DNA of 64,000 bases, taken from the NCBI RefSeq assembly GCF_003952725.1, contig NZ_CP032509.1, positions 1,450,001-1,514,000 on the forward strand, written 5' to 3'. Of the stretch, positions 8,936 through 17,178 are shown piece after piece. The position numbers were made by a program, and so were the translations under genes. The notes under the pieces are model-generated. The model made no database searches. It was given only the letters and a program-made list of their open reading frames with translations, and was not told the DNA's origin. The DNA is from Georhizobium profundi (GTDB lineage Bacteria > Pseudomonadota > Alphaproteobacteria > Rhizobiales > Rhizobiaceae). Position 1 is the first letter of the stretch. Every line of letters begins with the position of its first letter.

Positions 8936-10516
8936 ATGCTGAAGAGTGCGTTGGGTTACAATGGTGCGTTCACCGCGCCGCATCGTGCGGCGGCGCTTGC
9001 CGGGCGAGATATCCTCGAGGCGGGCGGTACCGCCGTCGAGGCGATGGTGGCAGCGGCGGCGACGATCGCCGTCGTCTATCCGCACATGAACGGCATCGGC
9101 GGCGACGGCTTTTGGCTGATCAAGAAGAAGGGCGAAGCGCCCATCGGTATTTCGGGCTGTGGACGGGCAGCGGCTCTCGCGGATGTCGCCTTTTACCGGA
9201 AGGCCGGCCATGTCGACGCCATCCCGGCGCGCGGGGGCTTGGCTGCATTGACCGTGCCCGGGACCATCGATGGATGGCGGCTGGCCTTGGAGCATGGCGG
9301 CGGACTTTTGCCGCTCTCCGACCTCCTGGCATCGGCCATCGGCTATGCGCGCGACGGGATTGCCGTCACTGGAAATCAGTCCGATTGCACCCGCGACAAG
9401 CTGTCGACGCTTGCAGACGTGCCGGGATTTGCGGAGCAGTTCCTTGTCGATGGCGCACCGCCTCGCGCCGGGCACAGGATGAAGCAGGCGGCGCTTGCGG
9501 ATACATTGTCGCATCTGGCCGAACATGGTCTTGAAAGCTTCTACAAGGGCGACATCGCTGCTGCCCATGCGCGTTATCTCGAAGCCAATGGCAGTCCGCT
9601 GCGACTGTCCGACTTCCACAGCTTCGCGGCGAGCGAAGTCGCGCCGCTGTCGCTTACCACCTCGCTCGGCATGCTCTTCAACATGACGCCGCCGACGCAG
9701 GGCGTCTCGTCACTGATGATCCTCGGGCTGTTCGACCGCCTGGGCGTTACGGAAGCCGAAGGTTTCGACCATCTCCACGGCCTGATCGAAGCGACCAAGC
9801 AGGCCTTCATCAAGCGCAATGCCGAGCTTGGCGATCCGGACGCGATGGCAGAGCCGGCGCAATCCTGGCTCGATGCGGCAGGACTGGACGCCATGGCCAG
9901 CCGGATAGACCGCCAGCGCGCGCTGCCCTGGCCTTACGAGCCGAAGGAAGGCGACACGATCTGGATGGGCGCAGTCGATGCGGAAGGCACCGTGGTGTCC
10001 TTCATCCAGAGTGTCTTCTGGGAATTCGGATCCGGCCTGACCTGCCCGGAAACGGGCGTGTTCTTCCAAAACCGTGGCGCAGGGTTCTCCCTGAAGCCGG
10101 GGCCGAACGAACTTGCGCCTTTCAAGCGGCCGTTCCACACGTTGAACCCGGCCATGGCCGAGCTTTCAGATGGACGCATCTTCGCCTATGGCACGATGGG
10201 TGGCGAAGGCCAGCCGCAGACGCAGGCGGCCATCTTCACCCGCTACGCGCAGTTCGGCCAGGATCTGCAGCAGGCAATAACGGCACCGCGTTGGCTCCTC
10301 GGCAAGACGTGGGGCGATGCCACGACGACGCTGAAGCTTGAAAGCCGTTTCCCCGCGAATCTGATCGAAGATCTCGGCCAGGCGGGTCACGAGGTGGAGA
10401 TCATCCCCGAATTCTCCGATCTCGCAGGTCATGCCGGCGCGGTCGTTCTCCACGCCGATGGGCTGATGGAGAGCGCTTCCGACCCGCGCTCGGATGGGGC
10501 CGCCATCAGCTACTGA
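8936..10516 (+). CDS. Gamma-glutamyltransferase-like Ntn hydrolase
   Basis: A 526-residue member of the gamma-glutamyltranspeptidase superfamily, which cleaves or transfers gamma-glutamyl or related amide bonds. The N-terminal half shows AGRDILEAGGTAVEAMVAAAA and HMNGIGGDGFWLI, as in GGT large subunits. The likely autoprocessing nucleophile is the Thr of GDTIWMGAVDAEG, followed by SFIQSVFWEFGSG and the NRGAGFSLKPG substrate loop. I start at the ATG at 8936, 4 bases after dctM; the open frame upstream overlaps dctM. No signal peptide is evident, so unlike classical periplasmic GGT it may be cytoplasmic and act on the substrate imported by the TRAP system. Family sure, substrate unknown. Confidence 0.85.
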   Translation: MLKSALGYNGAFTAPHRAAALAGRDILEAGGTAVEAMVAAAATIAVVYPHMNGIGGDGFWLIKKKGEAPIGISGCGRAAALADVAFYRKAGHVDAIPARGGLAALTVPGTIDGWRLALEHGGGLLPLSDLLASAIGYARDGIAVTGNQSDCTRDKLSTLADVPGFAEQFLVDGAPPRAGHRMKQAALADTLSHLAEHGLESFYKGDIAAAHARYLEANGSPLRLSDFHSFAASEVAPLSLTTSLGMLFNMTPPTQGVSSLMILGLFDRLGVTEAEGFDHLHGLIEATKQAFIKRNAELGDPDAMAEPAQSWLDAAGLDAMASRIDRQRALPWPYEPKEGDTIWMGAVDAEGTVVSFIQSVFWEFGSGLTCPETGVFFQNRGAGFSLKPGPNELAPFKRPFHTLNPAMAELSDGRIFAYGTMGGEGQPQTQAAIFTRYAQFGQDLQQAITAPRWLLGKTWGDATTTLKLESRFPANLIEDLGQAGHEVEIIPEFSDLAGHAGAVVLHADGLMESASDPRSDGAAISY

Positions 10517-10541
10517 AGCATGGGCGCGCCCGATCGGCGGA

Positions 10542-11186
10542 TCAGTTCCGCCGATCGAGCACCGCGCGTGCCGCACTTTGCAGATGGCGGCGGAGCGCTT
10601 TTTCCGCGTCGCGCGCGTTGCGATCCAATATTGCCGTGACGATCGTGTCGTGCTCGGCACAGGAGCGGGCGATGCGCTCGGTCATCCGGAACTGCGAGGA
10701 GCGGAACGGCGCAAGCTTGAGGCGCAAAGCCTGCGCGATCTCGACGACCTCGCCATTGTGCGTGCCGTCGAAGATCATGCCGTGAAAATCTGTGTTTGCC
10801 AGATCATAGCTTTGAAAATCGCGCTGCTCGGCCATGCGCTGCATCTTCAGGTGCAGCGTCTCGAAGGCGGCGCGCTCGCTGACCGTCATCCGCTCGGCAG
10901 CCAGCCGACCGCAGAGCGCCTCGATCTCGCCCATCGCCTCGAACATTTCGCCGATCCGCTCGCTCGATTGCTCCGAGACGATGACACCGCGATAGGGCAC
11001 GCGTTGCGCGAGCGACCTTGAGACCACCACATGAAGCGCTTCGCGCACGGGTGTTCGGGAAACGCCGAAGCGCTTCGCCAACGCATTTTCATCGAGCTTG
11101 CTGCCCGCCGGCAGAACCTGATTGACTATTTCGCGTTCCAACTCGGCGGCAATGAATGCGCTGTGGACATTCTTGTGCATGTGCAT
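10542..11186 (-). CDS. GntR family (FCD subgroup) transcriptional regulator
   Basis: A 214-residue regulator. An N-terminal winged helix-turn-helix (DENALAKRFGVSRTPVREALH) is followed by an all-helical FCD ligand-binding domain with metal/carboxylate-binding candidates in ANTDFHGMIF and the His in RRHLQSAA. It is convergent with the TRAP/GGT operon and probably controls it, perhaps through the TTGTATACAA site at 5850. Members usually sense the imported acid. Confidence 0.87.
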   Translation of the reverse strand: MHMHKNVHSAFIAAELEREIVNQVLPAGSKLDENALAKRFGVSRTPVREALHVVVSRSLAQRVPYRGVIVSEQSSERIGEMFEAMGEIEALCGRLAAERMTVSERAAFETLHLKMQRMAEQRDFQSYDLANTDFHGMIFDGTHNGEVVEIAQALRLKLAPFRSSQFRMTERIARSCAEHDTIVTAILDRNARDAEKALRRHLQSAARAVLDRRN

Positions 11187-11322
11187 GACGTAATTCTGGA
11201 CCCGACGCTCGGCGGCACTTCATTCAAGCTTTCGCCATGAAAGTGTCTTCCGAACGGCCGCGCCGCGCAACACGCATTCAGATTTGTCCTCGACCGATGT
11301 GGAGCTCCACTGCGCTCGCTGA

Positions 11323-12312
11323 TTAAGAGGCGTTCTTCCTGCGATTGCTCTCGCGCCAGGCGAGAAGCAGAGCGCCGCCGACGATCAGGGCCGCACCTAT
11401 GAAGCTCGTTGCCGGCGGCACAATGCCGAACAGGGCAAAGTCGTAGATAGCCGCGAATATGAGCGTCGCGTAGAAGATCGGCATGACGAGGCTGGCATCG
11501 CCGCTCTTCATGGCCTGGATAAAGCACGTCTGGGCGCAGACCATGATCGAGCCGAGCAGCGCGAGCATCAACCATTGCGTGGTGGTCGGCCAGATCCAGA
11601 CGAAGCTCGCCGCCGTGACCGCGATGAGCATGCCGATCGTGTTGTTGATGACGAGGATCCGCAAGGGCGGCTCGCCACCCGCAAGCACCTTGATCATGAT
11701 CGCTTCGAGGCCAAGGAACAGCGCGGAGGCGAGGGCGACGAAGACCACCGGCTGAAAGGCCTCGCTGCCGGGCCGGATCAGCACCATGGCCCCGATGAGT
11801 GCGAGCCCGGCGGCGGCCCAGCGCCACGGCCCCACGCGCTCGGAGAGAAGCGGGATGGCGAGGATCATCGCCACGATCGGGTTCAGAAACGAGATCGCCG
11901 TGGCATCGGCAAGCCGCATATAGGCCGATGCGGCGAAGAGGCAGGTGACGCCCGCCCAACCGGCGACGGAACGGCCGATGTGATAGGGCAGCTTGGCGCT
12001 CTTGAGGGAAGGACGGAGGATCGCGACGATCGGCATCAAGGCGAGCCAGGCAAACAGAAAGCGGCCCGCGCTCACCTGCAGCGGATGCAGCGGTGAACCG
12101 CCGCCTGCGCCGATACCCTGACCAAGCGCCTTGGCGATGAGCGTCGTCGCCGCAATCAAGGCGCAGGCGAGCAGCATCATTACGATGCCTCTGATGGCGC
12201 TGCCTGCCGTGTCGGCGCGGTGTTGGGCAGCATGGGGCGCTGTGGCGTGGGTTGAGGACAAGGTCGAACTCCGATTGGGTCGCATCGGCGCCTCAATGCC
12301 ATTGTTTTCCAT
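11323..12312 (-). CDS. DMT superfamily (EamA) transporter
   Basis: A membrane protein of 329 residues from the ATG at 12312, with about ten helices in two EamA repeats (for example GIVMMLLACALIAATTLIAKALG, LFAASAYMRLADATAISFLNPIVAMILAI and FIGAALIVGGALLLAW). EamA proteins usually export amino acids or other metabolites. A longer start at 12348 is open but would overlap the inverted repeat of the divergent LysR promoter, so I prefer 12312. It is divergent from lysR, and LysR-type regulators commonly control the divergent neighbour. Confidence 0.85.
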   Translation of the reverse strand: MENNGIEAPMRPNRSSTLSSTHATAPHAAQHRADTAGSAIRGIVMMLLACALIAATTLIAKALGQGIGAGGGSPLHPLQVSAGRFLFAWLALMPIVAILRPSLKSAKLPYHIGRSVAGWAGVTCLFAASAYMRLADATAISFLNPIVAMILAIPLLSERVGPWRWAAAGLALIGAMVLIRPGSEAFQPVVFVALASALFLGLEAIMIKVLAGGEPPLRILVINNTIGMLIAVTAASFVWIWPTTTQWLMLALLGSIMVCAQTCFIQAMKSGDASLVMPIFYATLIFAAIYDFALFGIVPPATSFIGAALIVGGALLLAWRESNRRKNAS

Positions 12313-12325
12313 ACGCAACCAATAG

Positions 12326-12351
12326 AGAATGATGCGGTATCTATTCATTCT
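12326..12351. promoter_or_regulatory. Inverted repeat between eamA and lysR (likely LysR operator)
   Basis: AGAATGA at 12326-12332 and TCATTCT at 12345-12351 form a perfect 7-bp inverted repeat with a 12-bp spacer, 11 bases before the lysR ATG and just upstream of the preferred eamA start. This fits the T-N11-A style recognition sites of LysR regulators, which typically sit between the regulator and its divergent target. Confidence 0.6.
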
Positions 12352-12362
12352 GGATATGGATC

Positions 12363-13307
12363 ATGCGTCCGTCGGCCCATCAGCTCGAATGTTTCTCCGC
12401 CGTCATGAGGCTCGGCACGGCGACTGCGGCTGCCAATGTGCTCAACACCTCGCAACCGAGCGTGACCCGGGCACTGAAGCAACTGGAGGATGCAACGCGG
12501 CTTCAGCTGTTCGAGCGTCGCGAGGGGCGTTTGCATCCAACCGCGGAAGCCAGGGAACTGATGGCGCAGGTGGAGGCGAGCTTTACCGGACTGGAGCGGA
12601 TTGGGCATGCGGCCGAGATGATCCTGCGCCGCCGTCGCGGCATGGTCCGGATCGGTTGCCTGCCGGCCTTCGCGCAAGGCTTCATTGCTCGGGCAACGGC
12701 TTCTTTCTTGCGCGACGAGCCTGACCGTCACGTCTCCCTGGTGCCGTTGACCGTTCGAGACCTCATGCGAGCGTTGCGGGACCAGGAATTGGACCTCGGT
12801 ATCGTGGCGTTCGAGGTGGCCGCGTCGGATGAACTTGCCGCGGAGCGGTTCACCGACATCAACGAGATCGCGTTGCTACCACCGGGGCATCGGCTTGCGG
12901 GAAGCGGTGCGATCAGCCTCGCGGACCTCGCCGGCGAGGCGATGATCGCGATCGCCGTGCCCGATCCCTATCGGCGCCGGGCGGAGGCGATCATGGATGC
13001 GGCCGGCGCTCGTCCACGCCATGTGGTGGAAACGGCGACAAGCCATGGAGTCGGGTCCATGGTCGCAGCCGGGCTCGGGGTCGGGATCATGAACCCGATC
13101 ACCGCTCTTGATTTCCTCGGCTCCGGTGCAACGATGCTGCGCCTCAAAGATCGCCTGCCTTTCCACACGACATTGGTGACGCCGCGACGGCTTGAACGGC
13201 CTGGCGCAATACGGCACTGCATCGCAGCTCTGAACGCGGAGCGGGCGACATCGCTCGAAAGAGTCGACGCACTGCTCGGGCAAACGAAGTCGGCAAAAGA
13301 GGACTGA
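12363..13307 (+). CDS. LysR family transcriptional regulator
   Basis: A 314-residue LysR-type regulator. The N-terminal helix-turn-helix is clear (FSAVMRLGTATAAANVLNTSQPSVTRALKQLE shows the family pattern when read in short pieces: AAANVLNTSQPSVTRALK). A periplasmic-binding-protein-like effector domain follows from about residue 90. It is divergent from the EamA exporter and lies 2 bases before the ammonia-lyase gene on the same strand, so it probably controls both. The effector is plausibly diaminopropionate or a related amino acid (inference). Confidence 0.92.
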   Translation: MRPSAHQLECFSAVMRLGTATAAANVLNTSQPSVTRALKQLEDATRLQLFERREGRLHPTAEARELMAQVEASFTGLERIGHAAEMILRRRRGMVRIGCLPAFAQGFIARATASFLRDEPDRHVSLVPLTVRDLMRALRDQELDLGIVAFEVAASDELAAERFTDINEIALLPPGHRLAGSGAISLADLAGEAMIAIAVPDPYRRRAEAIMDAAGARPRHVVETATSHGVGSMVAAGLGVGIMNPITALDFLGSGATMLRLKDRLPFHTTLVTPRRLERPGAIRHCIAALNAERATSLERVDALLGQTKSAKED

Positions 13308-13309
13308 CG

Positions 13310-14365
13310 ATGTATCGCGCGAACCCTTGGAAGGCGAAAGATCTGCCGGCGGATCTGGCAACACTGCCCCAGGTCGCGGACGATGCTGGACCGGTGCTTA
13401 CGCTTCTTTCGCGATGTCCCTCCTATCGGCCTACGCCGCTGTTGCACATTTCGTCGCTCGGAGCATCGATCGGCGGTGCAGGTCTCTGCGTGAAGGACGA
13501 GACGGCGCGGATGGGGCTCGGATCGTTCAAGGCGCTCGGCGCCGCCTATGCGATTGCGCGCGATGCCGTTGCGGCTGCGGGCGATGACAATCTTGCGTCG
13601 GCGCTTGCTGGCCGGACCTATGTGACGGCGAGTGCTGGCAATCACGGAATGTCGGTCGCTGCCGGAGCGCGCGTCTTCGGCGCGCATGCCGTCATCTTCA
13701 TCAGCGAGACGGTGTCGGACGAGATCGCCGGAAGGCTCCGCGGCAAGGGGGCACGGGTTGTCCGTCAAGGCCATGACTACGAGGCCAGCATGGCCGCGGC
13801 GGCCGAGGCTGCCGACGCGAATGGCTGGACGCTGCTCTCCGATTCCACGTGGCCCGGTTATACGACGCCGGCACTCGACGTCATGGCCGGCTATCTGGCG
13901 CTCGCCGAAGAGATCGTCAACGAGATGGTGACGCCGCCGACGCATGTCTTTCTGCAGGCAGGCGTGGGCGGGTTTGCGGCAGCGATGCTCGCGCGCTTCA
14001 GAAATGCCTGGGGGAGCGATGGCTTCGAGGCGCTTGTCGTCGAGCCGGCATTCGCGCCATGCATCATGGAGAGCCTTGTCGCCGGGCGCGCGGTGCGGGC
14101 CGATGGGCCGGTCTCGGCTATAGGCAGGCTCGACTGCAAGGAGCCGTCGCATGTCGCTCTGGCCACGATCGCCCGGCTCGCCGATGGCTGCCTGACCGTG
14201 ACGGAAGAGGAGGCCGCCGATGCCGCCAGCATGCTCTTCACAGTGGGTATTGCCACGACGCCTTCAGGTGCTGCGGGATTTGCCGGCGCCATCGGCTATG
14301 AAAAAGCGGTTGGTGGCCTTGGTCCTGATGCCCGCGTTCTGGTCGTGGTCACCGAGGGCACGTGA
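13310..14365 (+). CDS. Diaminopropionate ammonia-lyase-like PLP enzyme
   Basis: A fold type II PLP enzyme of 351 residues. The Schiff-base lysine is in GLGSFKALGAAYA, the phosphate/substrate loop is TASAGNHGMSVAAGA, and SDSTWPGYTTPALDVMAGY closely matches the SDTxWxGY segment typical of diaminopropionate ammonia-lyase, which converts 2,3-diaminopropionate to pyruvate and two ammonia. The family is usually near 400 residues, so this copy is short at the N-terminal side; other beta-elimination substrates are possible. It is cotranscribed with lysR (2-base gap) and convergent with lrp. Confidence 0.8.
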   Translation: MYRANPWKAKDLPADLATLPQVADDAGPVLTLLSRCPSYRPTPLLHISSLGASIGGAGLCVKDETARMGLGSFKALGAAYAIARDAVAAAGDDNLASALAGRTYVTASAGNHGMSVAAGARVFGAHAVIFISETVSDEIAGRLRGKGARVVRQGHDYEASMAAAAEAADANGWTLLSDSTWPGYTTPALDVMAGYLALAEEIVNEMVTPPTHVFLQAGVGGFAAAMLARFRNAWGSDGFEALVVEPAFAPCIMESLVAGRAVRADGPVSAIGRLDCKEPSHVALATIARLADGCLTVTEEEAADAASMLFTVGIATTPSGAAGFAGAIGYEKAVGGLGPDARVLVVVTEGT

Positions 14366-14368
14366 CGC

Positions 14369-14842
14369 TCAACGATGGGGATGGATCGTCAGCGGACGCT
14401 GCTCCTCGATCGCTTCCATCGCGAAATAGGACGTCACGGATTCGAGCTCGACCGCCTCGATCAGGCGCTGGTAGACGGCGTCGTAGCTGATCATGTCGCG
14501 GGTGACGATCTTCAGCATGTAATCGTAGTCGCCGCCGATACGGAAGAAGTCGGTAATGTCCGGGATCGAGGACACATGGGTGCGGAACGTCTTCAGCCAA
14601 CTCGTCGAGTGATGGCGCGTGCGCACCATGACGAAGACGACGAGGCCCAGTTCGACCTTGTGGCGGGCAACGCGGATCGTGCGGCCGGCAATGATGCCGT
14701 CGTCTTCCAGCGCCTTCAGCCGTCTCCAGCACGCATTTTGCGACAGGCCGATCTTCTGGGCCAAATCGCGCTGCGACAGGCCAGCGTCTAGCTGAAGCTC
14801 TCGCAATAGTCTTACGTCAAATTGATCGATTTTTCGGGTCAT
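14369..14842 (-). CDS. Lrp/AsnC family transcriptional regulator
   Basis: A 157-residue Lrp-type regulator: an AsnC helix-turn-helix (GLSQRDLAQKIGLSQNACWRRLKAL) followed by a RAM ligand-binding domain (VFVMVRTRHHSTSWLKTF, DYMLKIVTRDMISYDAVYQRL). It is divergent from the class V aminotransferase gene; Lrp-like specific regulators usually activate the adjacent amino-acid catabolic gene when its substrate is present. It ends 3 bases from the convergent ammonia-lyase gene. Confidence 0.92.
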   Translation of the reverse strand: MTRKIDQFDVRLLRELQLDAGLSQRDLAQKIGLSQNACWRRLKALEDDGIIAGRTIRVARHKVELGLVVFVMVRTRHHSTSWLKTFRTHVSSIPDITDFFRIGGDYDYMLKIVTRDMISYDAVYQRLIEAVELESVTSYFAMEAIEEQRPLTIHPHR

Positions 14843-14865
14843 CGTCGTTCATTTGACCCAATTTG

Positions 14866-14882
14866 TGTTTGTTTAGCAAACA
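14866..14882. promoter_or_regulatory. Inverted repeat between lrp and aminotransferase gene
   Basis: TGTTTG at 14866-14871 and CAAACA at 14877-14882 form a perfect 6-bp inverted repeat with the 5-bp spacer TTTAG, in an AT-rich stretch of the 109-base divergent gap. Its form (6-5-6, AT-rich) suits Lrp/AsnC binding. Assignment to the neighbouring Lrp protein is inference. Confidence 0.5.
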
Positions 14883-14951
14883 TTTTGATGAACATTTCCC
14901 ACTGCATCTGCGTCAAACTTGTTTCAAGCAATCGAACCAAGGCATGCGCAG

Positions 14952-16412
14952 ATGGATGGGAGCCTGGAAAACTGGGCCAAGGAACTGGCGGGCGAGGGAG
15001 ATCTGATCGCTCGGCTTCGTGACGGCCTGATCGGCGAGGGTGCCTTGATCGAAGGCCCTTTTGGGCCGCGCCGGCTCGTCTATGCTGACTACACTGCTTC
15101 CGGCCGGGCGCTGCGGCAGATCGAAATGTTCGTGATGGAACAGGTTCTGCCGTTTTACGCCAACAGCCACACCGAGGCGTCCCATTGCGGGGCCTATTCC
15201 ACCCGCCTGCGCGAAGCTGCACGCGCATCGGTCAGCCGCATGCTCGGCGCCGGCAGTGCACATAGCGTCATCTTTACTGGATCGGGTGCGACCGCCGCCA
15301 TCAACCGGCTCGTCGGCTTGCTGGCGATCACGGAGCGGATCGCGCGCGGCGAAGCTGTCACGGTCATCATCGGTCCCTACGAGCATCACTCCAACCTTCT
15401 GCCGTGGCGCGAGAGCGGCGCGCGGATCGTGGAGATCTCCGAAGAAGAGGGCGGCGGCCCGGACCAGGTTCAACTGACTGAAGCGCTTGTGGATGCAACG
15501 TCGCGGGGCTTCACGGTTGCTGCGTTTTCTGCCGCGTCCAACGTGACGGGTATTGTCAGCAATGTCGTCGGGATCACGCGGCTCGTGAAGGCCCATGGCG
15601 CGATCGCGATCTGGGACTATGCTGCCGGCGCACCCTATCTGCCGATGTCGATGGTGCCTGCGGACGACGCAGCGATCGATGCCATTGTCTTCTCGCCTCA
15701 TAAATTTATTGGCGGGCCGGGAGCGTCTGGCATCCTCGCTTTGAAGAATGACATTGTCGCCACCGCGCGGCCGACCCTTCCAGGTGGCGGAACCGTGTCT
15801 TTCGTCTCGCCATGGGCGCATCGCTACAGCGACAAGATCATTGCACGTGAGGAGGCCGGGACGCCGAATGGGATCGGCGATATTCGCGCCGCACTCGTGC
15901 TACTGGTCAAACAGGCGGTCGGTCAGTCCTTCATCTCCAGGCGTAACCGTGAGTTGCGGGCGATGGCGCTCGAGCGCTGGTCGAACATTCCGCGGCTTGA
16001 GGTTCTGGGCGGACACATCGAGGACGCCTTGCCCATCATGTCGTTGCGCGTGCGCGACGGTCGGGGCGGCCATGTGCACCACCAACTCGTCACTCGCATG
16101 CTGAGCGATCACCACGGCATCCAGGGACGGGGCGGCTGCGCCTGCGCCGGGCCTTATGCGCACCGACTTCTCGGTATCGACGAGGCGGCTTCGCGCGATC
16201 TAGCCGCTGCAATCGATGCGGGAATGGAAATGGAAAAGCCCGGCTGGGTACGGCTGAATTTCAGCTATCTGTTGAGCGATGAGAAGGCGCGCTTCATTAT
16301 TGATGCCGTCGCCGATCTGGCGTCGAAGGCTGCCGATCTTGCTTGCGACTATCGCTCAGATCCCGCCACGGCGCGCTTTGCGGTCAGCCGAGAAAGCAGT
16401 GTTGCAGCATGA
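14952..16412 (+). CDS. Class V aminotransferase / cysteine-desulfurase-like PLP enzyme
   Basis: A 486-residue fold type I PLP enzyme of aminotransferase class V. Visible features are TGSGATAAINRLVGLLAI (cofactor phosphate cup), the histidines of GPYEHHSNLLPWRE, the Asp of AIWDYAAGAP and the PLP lysine in FSPHKFIGGPGASG. The region GRGGCACAGPYAHRLLG near residue 400 holds the cysteine position used by desulfurases, though the whole loop differs from IscS. I take the ATG at 14952; 14919 is also open. It is longer than SufS/IscS (about 400), and control by an adjacent Lrp argues for an amino-acid catabolic role rather than Fe-S assembly. Exact reaction unknown. Confidence 0.8.
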   Translation: MDGSLENWAKELAGEGDLIARLRDGLIGEGALIEGPFGPRRLVYADYTASGRALRQIEMFVMEQVLPFYANSHTEASHCGAYSTRLREAARASVSRMLGAGSAHSVIFTGSGATAAINRLVGLLAITERIARGEAVTVIIGPYEHHSNLLPWRESGARIVEISEEEGGGPDQVQLTEALVDATSRGFTVAAFSAASNVTGIVSNVVGITRLVKAHGAIAIWDYAAGAPYLPMSMVPADDAAIDAIVFSPHKFIGGPGASGILALKNDIVATARPTLPGGGTVSFVSPWAHRYSDKIIAREEAGTPNGIGDIRAALVLLVKQAVGQSFISRRNRELRAMALERWSNIPRLEVLGGHIEDALPIMSLRVRDGRGGHVHHQLVTRMLSDHHGIQGRGGCACAGPYAHRLLGIDEAASRDLAAAIDAGMEMEKPGWVRLNFSYLLSDEKARFIIDAVADLASKAADLACDYRSDPATARFAVSRESSVAA

Positions 16413-16464
16413 CGTGAGGAGCGCCCATTGACGCTTGCCGCACCGCTGGACCTCGGGCATGATA

Positions 16465-16484
16465 TCCTCCAATATATTGGAGGA
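16465..16484. promoter_or_regulatory. Perfect 20-bp palindrome over the RBS of the XRE-cupin gene
   Basis: TCCTCCAATATATTGGAGGA is its own reverse complement over all 20 bases. The right arm contains the GGAGGA ribosome-binding sequence of the XRE-cupin gene, whose ATG follows 12 bases later. As DNA it could be an autoregulatory operator for a dimeric XRE protein. As RNA it would form an 8-bp hairpin with loop UAUA that hides the ribosome-binding site. A 12/14 match to its core, TCCGCTATATTGGA, lies at 17117-17130 in the kbl promoter, which favours the operator reading. Confidence 0.7.
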
Positions 16485-16496
16485 GGCACTGTCCGC

Positions 16497-17054
16497 ATGG
16501 ATCTGGGAAAGAGGATTTCCGAGCGTCTCAAGGAGATCCGCCGAGAGCGCAACCTGTCGCTCGATGCCGTCGCCCGGCTGTCGGGTGTGTCGCGCTCGAT
16601 GCTGTCGCAGATCGAACGCGGAAGCTCCAGCCCCACCGTCTCTACCTTGTGGAACCTGACGCGTGCGCTCGACGTCGATTTCGCGGGTTTGATCGACGGA
16701 AAGGTGCCGGTCAATGACGGCTTCCGGGAGATCGTCAAGGCCGATCGGATCCCCACAATCGAGTCAAAAGGCGAGGGATGTCGTCTAAAGATTCTCAGTC
16801 CACCGGATTATGCGGGCGACTGCGAGCTTTACGAAGTGATTTTCGATGCTGGCGGTGCGCTTGTCAGCGAACCGCATCGCGACGGTTGCGAAGAGCATCT
16901 GACTATCCTGGAGGGGGAGATCACTGTCAAATCCGGCGTGCGCTCTCTCGATTTCGAAAAGGGTGATACGGCCTGTTATCGGGCAGACAGGCCGCATTCT
17001 TTGGAGGCTAAGAACGGCCCCGCACGCGCAATTCTCATGGTGCGCAACTCCTAG
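16497..17054 (+). CDS. XRE-family regulator with C-terminal cupin domain
   Basis: A 185-residue regulator of the XRE-cupin class (as in PuuR or SutR-type proteins). Residues 1-65 hold an XRE helix-turn-helix (LSLDAVARLSGVSRSMLSQIERG and PTVSTLWNLTRALDVDFAGL). Residues about 95-185 form a cupin barrel (EPHRDGCEEHLTILEGEITV, CYRADRPHSLEAKN) that could bind a small ligand. The ATG at 16497 follows GGAGGAGG; an upstream TTG at 16428 is open but has no domain content. It lies between the aminotransferase gene and the kbl operon, and shared palindromic sites suggest that it controls itself and kbl-tdh. Confidence 0.9.
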   Translation: MDLGKRISERLKEIRRERNLSLDAVARLSGVSRSMLSQIERGSSSPTVSTLWNLTRALDVDFAGLIDGKVPVNDGFREIVKADRIPTIESKGEGCRLKILSPPDYAGDCELYEVIFDAGGALVSEPHRDGCEEHLTILEGEITVKSGVRSLDFEKGDTACYRADRPHSLEAKNGPARAILMVRNS

Positions 17055-17108
17055 TTTGCATCAATCGCGGGCAGTTACATTCCGTGCATTCTTATTGTTC
17101 AACATCGA

Positions 17109-17136
17109 TTGACATGTCCGCTATATTGGATAACGT
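17109..17136 (+). promoter_or_regulatory. Promoter and operator-like site of the kbl operon
   Basis: A -35-like TTGACA (17109-17114) and a -10-like TAACGT (17131-17136) are 16 bp apart. Between them lies TCCGCTATATTGGA (17117-17130), matching 12 of 14 bases of the core TCCAATATATTGGA of the XRE-cupin palindrome. A repressor bound here would cover the spacer. The boxes are read by eye and not verified. Confidence 0.55.
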
Positions 17137-17178
17137 TCTTAGTCGAAAGTGTTAGCCGGCGTCTGCAAGGAGACCGTC

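Noticed and set aside
17055..17178. Possible glycine riboswitch before kbl
   Set aside because: The 124-base leader shows no paired aptamer-like stems; the promoter/operator reading explains it better.
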